A stretch of DNA of 64,000 nt from Bog-756 sp963777665 (GTDB lineage Bacteria; Actinomycetota; Acidimicrobiia; Acidimicrobiales; RAAP-2): NCBI GenBank assembly GCA_963777665.1, contig CAVZRJ010000008.1, positions 62,001 through 126,000 of the forward strand, read 5' to 3'. The position numbers and the translations under genes are program-made. Under the pieces are notes generated by a model. The model ran no database searches and was not told the origin of the DNA. It saw only the letters and a list, made by a program, of their open reading frames with translations. Positions within the stretch are counted from its first letter, which is position 1; each line of letters starts with the position of its first letter. Positions 55,083-62,457 of this stretch are shown one piece after another.

Positions 55083-56537
55083 ATGTTTCAGAAGCTGTTC
55101 ACCCGCCGGAGGGGTGTGGCCATCGCCACTGTCGCCCTCGGCCTCTCAGGAATGTCGATGGTGTTCACCGGAACGGCCGGTGCCGCCGGTTTTTCGACCA
55201 TCCAGGTCCAAGGGTCCAACACCGCCTATGTGGTGATGACCAGCATCAGCACGCTCTTCAACCAGTCCCCCGGCTGTGATCTGGCCGGAAGCTCCCATCC
55301 CCTCGACGGCAGCTGCGCTCTCCCCTACGTCCCCGGCGGCGCCGGTGAGAACGGTATCACCGCGGCCAAGGAGAACCCCTACAACGACGTTGCGGTCGTG
55401 GACCCTGCTGTCGGTTCCGGCACCGGTGTGAAGATGCTCTTCACCGCCGGTTCGATGCCGATCAACATCGCTCGCTCGTCGGGCAGCCCTGCCAACACGC
55501 ACGGGACCGCCGCGCAGAACTATGAGGAGTACGCAATCGACGGCGTGCCGTGGGTGCATTTCACCAAGAAGGGCACCGTGACGCTCGCCAATGCGGCCGT
55601 GCACACCATTCCGCTCACGACGCTCGAGGCCATCTACAACGACACCTACAGCTGCGTGATCGGCGGTGTGACCTACAAGATGAACTGGAAGTGCCTGGGC
55701 TCGTCCGTGTCGCCGACCGCCTCCCTCGCGCACATCGACTGCTACATGGCACAGTCCGGCTCGGGCACCGAGGCCACCTGGCAGGCCGCGATGGCCGGCG
55801 GGGTGGGCGGGACGCCCACGCCTCCGTGCCTCAATGACGAGGAGTTCGGCCCGCGTGGAGTCGTCGTGAACCACTCCGTCCCGGCGTCGGTGGCTGCGGC
55901 CAACGCGTCGCACGTCGGCCTGTTCGAGAACGAGGTCTCCTCGATCACGAACACCTCGACCTCCAACCCCTGGTACAACGCCGACGAAGCCAACGCCCTG
56001 TTCTACTTCTCCTTCGGCAAGTTCTCGACGCAGTGCCCGGGTGTCGCCGGTACTGCCACGGTGCTCGCAAGCGGTGTCTGTGCAGGAGCGGCAGGGTGGA
56101 CCGTGTCGACGGGGTCGATCAGCAACGGTGGTGCCCCGATCAACGCCTACAAGACGTCCATCCAGGGCACCGGAGGCGGCGTTCCGGGCAACTTCCCGAT
56201 CATCAGGTACCTGTCCAACGTGTACAACAACACGTCCACCGGTACCAACGGGATCGCCACGCAGGCAGCGCTCAACTTCGCCAGCGAGTACGGGTTCGTC
56301 TGCAAGCCGGGCACCCATACGGACATCGATCCGTTCACCGGCGTGAACTACCGCACCGAGATCGAGGCTGCGATCACCTCGACCGGGTTCTTCCCGATCG
56401 ACACGAATCCCGTTGTACCGTTCCACGAGGGTGCGCTGACCACGCCGGCAAACATCACCGACAGCAACTACCAGACGGTGGACCCGACGCACACCCTCAC
56501 CAACCCGACGGGCTACTGCCTGTCGGTCAATGGCTGA
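55083..56537 (+). CDS. secreted PstS-like binding protein, soluble form
   Basis: Exported protein of 484 residues; signal peptide about 10-34 (GVAIATVALGLSGMSMVFTGTAGAAG). The mature part starts FSTIQVQGSNTAYVVMTSIS, a PstS-like loop; NPYNDVAVVDPAVGSGTGVKMLF and AVHTIPLTTLEAIYNDTYSC follow the order of type-2 periplasmic binding folds; CYMAQSGSGTEATWQAAM resembles the second phosphate-contact loop. Eight or more Cys. It has no C-terminal helix and no lipobox, unlike its two neighbours, so it is probably free or wall-associated. GGAG precedes ATG 55083. It has its own Pho-type promoter and a strong hairpin after it. Confidence 0.75.
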   Translation: MFQKLFTRRRGVAIATVALGLSGMSMVFTGTAGAAGFSTIQVQGSNTAYVVMTSISTLFNQSPGCDLAGSSHPLDGSCALPYVPGGAGENGITAAKENPYNDVAVVDPAVGSGTGVKMLFTAGSMPINIARSSGSPANTHGTAAQNYEEYAIDGVPWVHFTKKGTVTLANAAVHTIPLTTLEAIYNDTYSCVIGGVTYKMNWKCLGSSVSPTASLAHIDCYMAQSGSGTEATWQAAMAGGVGGTPTPPCLNDEEFGPRGVVVNHSVPASVAAANASHVGLFENEVSSITNTSTSNPWYNADEANALFYFSFGKFSTQCPGVAGTATVLASGVCAGAAGWTVSTGSISNGGAPINAYKTSIQGTGGGVPGNFPIIRYLSNVYNNTSTGTNGIATQAALNFASEYGFVCKPGTHTDIDPFTGVNYRTEIEAAITSTGFFPIDTNPVVPFHEGALTTPANITDSNYQTVDPTHTLTNPTGYCLSVNG

Positions 56538-56546
56538 GGCATCTCG

Positions 56547-56584
56547 GTAACACGCCGTAACACGCAGTACCAGCAGTAACACGC
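56547..56584 (+). repeat. three GTAACACGC copies after the third pstS-like gene
   Basis: GTAACACGC occurs at 56547-56555, 56557-56565 and 56576-56584, between the stop codon and the hairpin. The first two are 10 bases apart, the third 19. Role unknown. Confidence 0.6.
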
Positions 56585-56607
56585 AGGAGGTGCCTTCGGG
56601 TGCCGAG

Positions 56608-56640
56608 GAGAGGGGGTCCGGCTCAGCCGGACCCCCTCTC
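56608..56640 (+). terminator. 15-base-pair perfect hairpin, end of the pst cluster
   Basis: GAGAGGGGGTCCGGC (56608-56622) and GCCGGACCCCCTCTC (56626-56640) pair perfectly around the loop TCA. No T run follows, but the stem's strength and position after the last gene make it a probable terminator or mRNA-stabilising hairpin. Confidence 0.7.
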
Positions 56641-57253
56641 CGTGTCTCCGGGGTAGGGGACGCACGCGACGAGGGGGAGTGGTGGCGCCGGGCGGGCTGG
56701 GTAGGAACCGGCCCAGAGCACGGGACCATCCTCCCCCTGCCGAGCTGACGGCCGGATGCCAACGCGGGAAGGCCGACCACAGAGGAAAGTAGTTGATATT
56801 CCCTAGAGGGTTTCAATACATGGCCGATTGACCCGGTGACCGGTCGGCCCTACGATGACCCGAGAGCACCGAGCGCGGCACAGACCGGGGGGCTTCGTGG
56901 GACACGGCGGGACTCCGGAAAGATGCACGTCGTCGACGGGCAGATGGGGGGAGCGGTCCTAGTGCACAGGGCGTGGCACCGACTCGTCATCGGCCGTGAT
57001 CTCAGTCCGCGCCAGAGCGGGGCGGGTCGTGTACCGTGGTCGCCAATGGCAGTGGACCGTACCAACTGCTCATCACCGTCGCCTTCCAGGTGGCACACGT
57101 TCGAAGTTGCGGCGAGCGGCAACCCTTCCGCAACTCACGATCCACCGGGTCCCCCGACGCTGGCTGCCCCCCTGCCCCTCGTGGTAGTCGGCGCCGGGGA
57201 CCCGGCGGGCTCTCAGCTCGCAGCCTGACCGGTTCCGCTCACCGACCAGCGAC
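56641..57253. other. 613-base region without recognised gene
   Basis: Between the pst terminator and the end of leuD no frame on either strand looks protein-like or has a convincing ribosome site. A short AT-rich stretch (AGTTGATATTCCC and GTTTCAATACATGG, about 56789-56822) could be a promoter for an unrecognised small RNA reading rightward. I could not match the sequence to a known RNA. Confidence 0.35.
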
Positions 57254-57847
57254 TCAACCCATGGTGGGCAACCAGGTCGGGCGCCGGGCCTCGTAGGACT
57301 CGATCTCCGCTTCGTAGCGCAGGGTGAGGCCGATGTCGTCCCACCCGTTGAGGAGTCGGGCACGCGTGAACTCGTCCAGCGGGAACGTGGTCTCGATCCG
57401 CGCGGACGGCGCTTCGAGGGTCCCCCGCTCGATGTCGATGGTGATCTCGGTGGCTGGCTCGGCCACCACCGCGTCCAGCAGCAGGCGGCCGGTGTGCTCG
57501 TCCACCTCCACGGGCACCAGTCCCGCTTTGGTGCAGTTGTTGCGGAAGATGTCGCCGAACTGGGGGGACACCACCGCGTCGAAGCCGTAATCCTGGAGCG
57601 CCCAGACCGCGTGCTCGCGCGAGGAGCCGATGCCGAACTCGGGCCCGGCCACCAGGATGGTTGCCCCGGCGAACTCCTCCCGGTTGAGGACGAAGTCGCG
57701 GTCGTCACGCCATTCGGCGAAGAGGCCGGCCCCGAACCCGGTCCGCTCGACCCGCTTGAGCCAGTCGGACGGGATGATCTGGTCCGTATCCACATCTGAG
57801 CGATCGAGTGGCACCGCCCGCCCGGAAATCAACCGCACGGCGCGCAT
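57254..57847 (-). CDS. leuD: 3-isopropylmalate dehydratase, small subunit
   Basis: Small swivel-domain subunit, 197 residues, for leucine synthesis. Landmarks: RAVPLDRSDVDTDQIIPSDWLKRVERTGFG, ILVAGPEFGIGSSREHAVWALQDYGFDAVVSPQFGDIFRNNCTKAGLVPV. Start at ATG 57847 overlaps the leuC stop (ATGA), so the two subunits are made together. Confidence 0.96.
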   Translation of the reverse strand: MRAVRLISGRAVPLDRSDVDTDQIIPSDWLKRVERTGFGAGLFAEWRDDRDFVLNREEFAGATILVAGPEFGIGSSREHAVWALQDYGFDAVVSPQFGDIFRNNCTKAGLVPVEVDEHTGRLLLDAVVAEPATEITIDIERGTLEAPSARIETTFPLDEFTRARLLNGWDDIGLTLRYEAEIESYEARRPTWLPTMG

Positions 57848-59256
57848 CAGTCGAGGTCCGTCGGGGCGGCGAAGTGCCCGGCCACCGCGGTGGCCGCTGC
57901 CACCGCCGGTGAGACCAGGTGGGTGCGGCCTCCCCGCCCCTGCCGCCCCTCGAAGTTGCGGTTCGAGGTGGACGCTGCGCGCTCGCCCGGTGCCAGCTTG
58001 TCGGGATTCATGGCCAGGCACATCGAACACCCGGGCTCGCGCCACTCGAACCCGGCCGCGGTGAACACCTCGTCGAGCCCCTCCTCCTCGGCCTGGATCT
58101 TGACCCGGTGCGAGCCGGGCACGACCAGGGCCCGCATCCCGGAGGACACGGTATGGCCACGGAGGACCTCGGCCGCGGCACGGAGATCCTCGATGCGGCT
58201 GTTGGTGCACGAGCCGATGAACACCGTGTCGACCGCGATGTCGCGCATCGGCGTGCCCGCGGTCAGCCCCATGTACGCGAGCGCCCTGTCGACCCCTTCC
58301 GCCTCGTGCGCGTCGTCCCACGCGCCCGGATCGGGGACGGACCCGTCGATGGAGACGACCTGGGACGGGTTGGTGCCCCAGGAGACGAAGGGGGTGAGCG
58401 TGGTGGCATCGAGACGGACCGCGCGGTCGAACGTGGCCTCCTCGTCCGTGGAAAGCGACCGCCAGACGTCGAGCGCGGCCTCCCAGGCCGCCCCGGTCGG
58501 AGCGTGGTCGCGCCCCTCGAGGTAGCGGAAGGTGGTGTCGTCGGGGGCGACCATGCCGGCACGCGCCCCTGCCTCGATGGACATGTTGCAGACGGTCATC
58601 CGACCCTCCATCGAGAGGGCACGGATCGCGGGTCCCCGGTACTCGATGACATGACCGTTGCCACCTCCGGTCCCGATCCGACCGATGATGGCCAGGATCA
58701 GGTCCTTGGCGGTGACGCCGGGCGGCAGGTCGCCGTCGATGTCGACGGCCATCGACGCCGGCCTGCGCTCCGGGAGGGTCTGGGTGGCCAGGACATGCTC
58801 GACCTCGCTGGTGCCGATCCCGAAGGCCAGCGCGCCGAAGGCACCGTGGGTGGACGTGTGGCTGTCGCCGCAGACGATGGTCATGCCCGGCTGGGTCAGG
58901 CCCTGCTCGGGACCGATGATGTGGACGATCCCCTGGTTGGCGTCGCCCATCGGATAACAGGTGATGCCGAACTCGGCGCAATTGGCGGCCAGCACGGCCA
59001 GCTGGGTGGCAGAGATCGGATCGGCCACCGGGCGGTCGATGTCGGTGGTCGGCACATTGTGGTCAGCCGTCGCGATGGTCAGGTCGGGGCGGTGGACGCC
59101 ACGGCCCGCCAGGCGGAGGCCGTCGAATGCCTGGGGAGAGGTGACCTCGTGGACCAGGTGGAGGTCGATGAAGAGGATGTCCGGCTCCTCCGCGCCGCCC
59201 GAGTGGACGACGTGTCGGTCCCAGACCTTCTCGAACAGGGTGCGGGACGCGCTCAC
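57847..59256 (-). CDS. leuC: 3-isopropylmalate dehydratase, large subunit
   Basis: Aconitase-family iron-sulfur subunit of 469 residues: RTLFEKVWDRHVV at the start, VCGDSHTSTHGAFGALAFGIGTSEVEHVLATQTL, first cluster Cys in FIGSCTNSRIEDLRAAAEVL, and the pair in PGCSMCLAMNPDKLAPGERAASTSNRNFEGRQGRGGRTHLVSP. The GTG start lies within the greA stop (GTGA), so leuC is translationally linked to greA, an unusual partner. Confidence 0.96.
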   Translation of the reverse strand: MSASRTLFEKVWDRHVVHSGGAEEPDILFIDLHLVHEVTSPQAFDGLRLAGRGVHRPDLTIATADHNVPTTDIDRPVADPISATQLAVLAANCAEFGITCYPMGDANQGIVHIIGPEQGLTQPGMTIVCGDSHTSTHGAFGALAFGIGTSEVEHVLATQTLPERRPASMAVDIDGDLPPGVTAKDLILAIIGRIGTGGGNGHVIEYRGPAIRALSMEGRMTVCNMSIEAGARAGMVAPDDTTFRYLEGRDHAPTGAAWEAALDVWRSLSTDEEATFDRAVRLDATTLTPFVSWGTNPSQVVSIDGSVPDPGAWDDAHEAEGVDRALAYMGLTAGTPMRDIAVDTVFIGSCTNSRIEDLRAAAEVLRGHTVSSGMRALVVPGSHRVKIQAEEEGLDEVFTAAGFEWREPGCSMCLAMNPDKLAPGERAASTSNRNFEGRQGRGGRTHLVSPAVAAATAVAGHFAAPTDLD

Positions 59257-59747
59257 CCGGGTCCCCCGTGCACGGCGACGATGTCGACGCGGAGGCCACC
59301 CCCCGGGGCCGCGTACTCGACCGTCTCACCCACGCCATGGCCCAGCAGGGCCTGGCCCAGGGGCGAGCCGGGCGAGACCACGGTCAGATCACCCTGACGT
59401 TCCTCGATCGAGCCGACGAAGTACTCGGAGGCCTCGTCCTCGTCGTCCCCCTCGTAGCGCAGGGTGACCACCGAGCCGGGCCCGATCGTGCCGTCAGCGG
59501 AGGCGACCGACTCCACCACGCTCGCCGTCTTCATCAGGCGCTGGAGCAGGCGGATCCGGGACTCCATCTTGCCCTGGGCGTCCTTCGCGGCGTGATAGTC
59601 GCCGTTCTCACTGAGATCGCCGAGGGCCCGGGCCGACTCGATCGCGGCCGCGATCTCCACCCGTCCCCGGGTGGTGAGATCCTCGAGCTCGGCCTGGAGG
59701 CGCTCGTAGGTGTCGCGGGTCAGCTGGGCATCGGTGGTCTCGCTCAC
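59253..59747 (-). CDS. greA: transcription elongation factor GreA
   Basis: Secondary-channel factor of 164 residues that stimulates RNA cleavage in backtracked polymerase. N-terminal coiled coil (1-75) with RLQAELEDLTTRGRVEIAAAIESARALGDLSENGDYHAAKDAQG, including the acidic tip; C-terminal FKBP-like domain with GPGSVVTLRYEGDDEDEASEYFVGS and SPLGQALLGHGVGETVEY. Start taken at GTG 59747, with TAGCCT 8 bases upstream. First gene of a greA-leuC-leuD unit. Confidence 0.94.
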   Translation of the reverse strand: MSETTDAQLTRDTYERLQAELEDLTTRGRVEIAAAIESARALGDLSENGDYHAAKDAQGKMESRIRLLQRLMKTASVVESVASADGTIGPGSVVTLRYEGDDEDEASEYFVGSIEERQGDLTVVSPGSPLGQALLGHGVGETVEYAAPGGGLRVDIVAVHGGPG

Positions 59748-59755
59748 GGACCAAC

Positions 59756-59761
59756 AGGCTA
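59756..59761 (-). promoter_or_regulatory. leaderless -10 element for greA-leuC-leuD
   Basis: Minus-strand TAGCCT, then 8 bases, then GTG 59747; no ribosome site. If right, the leucine genes are read from the greA promoter. Confidence 0.4.
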
Positions 59762-59894
59762 ATGGGTCGGGAGCGGGCGGCCAGATCCGGGAGCCCGGGC
59801 CCGATGGCGGATCCGGCCGTGCCCCGGGAGTGCTGCCGGGCGACATCCCGTGGGATGATCGCAGGACACGATCGCGTTGTGGGAGGAGATGGGC

Positions 59895-61035
59895 ATGGCA
59901 GACCTGCAGGGCACCTGGGACGCGCGCTGACGAGGGTGTGGCCGCCACGCTGGCAGCGAGCCTCGATGCAGGCACCGATGTCGGCGCATCGGTGGCCGTC
60001 CTCGTCGACGGCGAGCCCGTCGTGGACATCTGGGGAGGGTCGGTCGACGAGGCCGGCACCGCCCCGTGGGAGCGGGACACCATCACCAACGTGTGGTCGA
60101 CCACCAAGACGATGACCTTCCTCTGTGCGCTGATGCTGGCCGACCGCGGTGAGCTGGACTTCTCGGCGCCGGTCGCCTGCTACTGGCCGGAGTTCAAGGC
60201 GGGAGGCAAAGAGGCGGTCGAGGTGCGCCATCTGATGAGCCACACGGCCGGCCTCTCGGGCTGGAACGAACACCTCGAGCCCGAGGACCCCGCAGACTGG
60301 GACAAGTGCACCTCGCTGCTGGCCGAACAGGGGCCATGGTGGGAGCCGGGCACCGCCTCCGGGTACCACACGCTGACCCAGGGCTACCTCATCGGCGAGG
60401 TCATCCGTCGGATCACGTCGACGTCCGTCGGCCGCTGGTTCGCGTCAGAGGTCGCAGGCCCGCTCGGCGCCGACTTCCACATCGGGCTACCGGCCAGCGA
60501 GGACCCGAGGGTCTCCCTGGTCATCCCACCCCCACCGTTCGACCTGAACGGGCTGGACGGGCTGGAGCTCCCTGATCTGCTCCTCCGCTCCGTGACCGAT
60601 CCGCTCCTCGACGCGACCTATCCTAAGTACGAGTGGTGGCGCCGCGCAGAGATCCCGGCGGCAAACGGCCACGGCAACGCGCGCTCGGTGGCACTCGTGC
60701 AGTCGATTGTCGCAGGGAGGGGGGAGGCCAGGGGGGTCCGGCTCCTGTCGGAGGCCGGCTGCGACCGCGTCTTCGACGAGCAGATCGACGGCATCGACCT
60801 CGTCCTCGGGTCCGAGTACAGATTCGGCATGGGGTACGGGCTCAGCTCGGGGGTGATGCCGATCGGGCCCCGCGCGTGCTTCTGGGGCGGCTTCGGGGGA
60901 TCCCTCGTCGTGATGGACCAGGACGCGCGCATCACGATCTGCTACGCGATGAACCGTATGGAGGCCAGTCTCGAAGGCGATCTGCGCGGCGCCAACATCA
61001 TGCTGGCCGCGGTCACCGGGCTGGCCGGAGGCTGA
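59895..61035 (+). CDS. beta-lactamase-fold serine hydrolase (EstB type), one frameshift near the start
   Basis: Class C beta-lactamase-fold esterase/peptidase of about 380 residues. VWSTTKTMTFLCALMLADRGELDFSAPV has the SxxK nucleophile; SGYHTLTQGYLIGEVIRR supplies the Tyr; WGGFGGSLVVMDQD is the third box; VEVRHLMSHTAGLSGW is a family landmark. ATG 59895 (GGGAGGAG upstream) reads MADLQGTWDAR and then a TGA, while the main frame resumes with DEGVAATLAASLDAGTDVGASVAVLVDG. One base is therefore gained or lost at about 59927-59933. An alternative is a short protein from GTG 59938. Substrate unknown. Confidence 0.8.
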
Positions 61036-61084
61036 GCGGACCGGTACGCGGTCGTGGATGGCCGGGATGGTGGAGCGTGACCGG

Positions 61085-62194
61085 ATGAGCAGCATGCCCG
61101 GCCACGGGACCGAGCCGGGTCCGCGCACGTTCGAGGCCCAGTTCGAGGAGCAACAGGGCCGGCCCATCCGCTGGAAGGCCGTCGTCAAGCGGTCGATCGT
61201 GATCGGTGTGGCCGGGGTGGCCCTGTACCTGGTGGCCCCCAGCGTGCTGGCCGTCCTCAACTCCTGGCCCAAGCTGGTCACGCTCAACCTGCTCTGGTTC
61301 CTTCCGGCGCTGCTCGCGGAGGGCGCCCACTTCGCCTGCACGTTCTCCCTCCAGCGCATCGCGCTGCGCACCAAAGCGTGGTTCTCGGTGATCACCGCCC
61401 AGGTGGCGGGCAACGCGATCTCCCTCATCGTCCCCGGGGGCGCCGCGGCGGGGGCGGCGGTCCAGTTCCGGATGCTCGGAGCGACCGGGATGGACCCTAC
61501 CGAGGCAGTCAGCGGGCTGACCGCCTTCTCATTCCTCGGCATCGGTGGTCTGCTGGCGCTCCCGGTCTTCGTGCTCCCAGTGGTCCTCTTCGGGGCCCCG
61601 GTCAGCTCCGGCCTGGCCGACGCCGCGTTCATCGGCGCCGTCGGGTTCGTCCTCTTCCTCGCGCTCGGGGTGGTGGTAATGACGACCGACGGCCCACTGC
61701 GCACCGTCGGCCGCGTCGTCCAGACGGCCCGCAACCGCATGCTGCCCAAGCGCAGCCCGCTCAGAGGGCTGCCCGAGCGGCTCATCGAGCAACGCACGGT
61801 GATCCGGACCGTCCTCGGGCAGCAGTGGTGGCAGGCCACCCTGCTGTCGGGGGGCCGGCTGCTCTTCGACTACCTCTGCCTGCTGTTCTGCGTGCGAGCG
61901 GTGGGCTACGACCCGCGTCCTTCGATCATCCTGCTGGCATACGCGGTGGCAGGAGTCATCGGGCTGGTGCCGATCACCCCGGGCGGGCTCGGGATCGTCG
62001 AGGCCAGCCTCTCGGGGTTGCTCGTGCTGGCCGGCCTCTCCGGGGCCGAGGCCGTGCTCGCGACGCTGGCCTACCGCCTCGCCTCCTACTGGCTCCCGAT
62101 GATGGCCGGGCCGTTCGCCTATGCGGCGTTCCGCCACCGCTACCGCGAGCCGGAGGCACCCCCTCCCATGTCGATCGAGGCGTCACCGACCTGA
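61085..62194 (+). CDS. UPF0104/lysylphosphatidylglycerol synthase-type membrane protein
   Basis: Integral membrane protein of 369 residues with seven to eight helices, of the family of flippase-like domains found in MprF and UPF0104 proteins. Landmarks: ISLIVPGGAAAGAAVQFRMLGATGMDPTEAVSG and YAVAGVIGLVPITPGGLGIVEASLSGLLVLAGLSGAEAVLATLAYRLASYWLP. No aminoacyl-transferase domain, so only the flippase-like half is present. ATG 61085 has GGAG 9 bases upstream; ATG 61058 is an in-frame alternative. Lipid or polyprenyl-linked substrate inferred only. Confidence 0.82.
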   Translation: MSSMPGHGTEPGPRTFEAQFEEQQGRPIRWKAVVKRSIVIGVAGVALYLVAPSVLAVLNSWPKLVTLNLLWFLPALLAEGAHFACTFSLQRIALRTKAWFSVITAQVAGNAISLIVPGGAAAGAAVQFRMLGATGMDPTEAVSGLTAFSFLGIGGLLALPVFVLPVVLFGAPVSSGLADAAFIGAVGFVLFLALGVVVMTTDGPLRTVGRVVQTARNRMLPKRSPLRGLPERLIEQRTVIRTVLGQQWWQATLLSGGRLLFDYLCLLFCVRAVGYDPRPSIILLAYAVAGVIGLVPITPGGLGIVEASLSGLLVLAGLSGAEAVLATLAYRLASYWLPMMAGPFAYAAFRHRYREPEAPPPMSIEASPT

Positions 62195-62295
62195 GTCACT
62201 CCATGCGGGCACACGTGACAACGGCTTCTGAACCCAACCATCGAGACGAAGACCGCTTGACCGAGCTCACCGCTTGAATCCGCAATTTGAGTATG

Positions 62296-62335
62296 GGCTA
62301 TATGCATATGGCCTATACGTGCGTATGCCATATAC
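62296..62335. repeat. AT-rich tandem dyads in the gap before the thiolase-like gene end
   Basis: ATATGCATAT (62300-62309) is a perfect palindrome inside the larger near-palindrome 62296-62313 (GGC...GCC). ATACG/CGTAT follows at 62315-62326 and GTAT/ATAC at 62323-62335. This 40-base stretch is strikingly AT-rich for the region and lies between two converging genes. Function unknown. Confidence 0.5.
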
Positions 62336-62386
62336 GGAATCTCGGAATTGAAGTGTCGGCTGCCTCTGGCGACCTCGTTGCTAACT

Positions 62387-62457
62387 GCAGAAATCGACGT
62401 CTTAGCCGTGGTCGGCCACCTAATCGGCAGAAATCGACTTACCAGCCGAGGTCGACC
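62387..62457. repeat. imperfect 31-base direct repeat overlapping the 3' end of the thiolase-like gene
   Basis: GCAGAAATCGAC occurs at 62387-62398 and 62427-62438. The next 19 bases match at 13 positions (62399-62417 and 62439-62457). The right copy covers the stop codon and last codons of the thiolase-like gene; the left copy is a diverged duplicate lying 40 bases beyond it. Confidence 0.6.
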
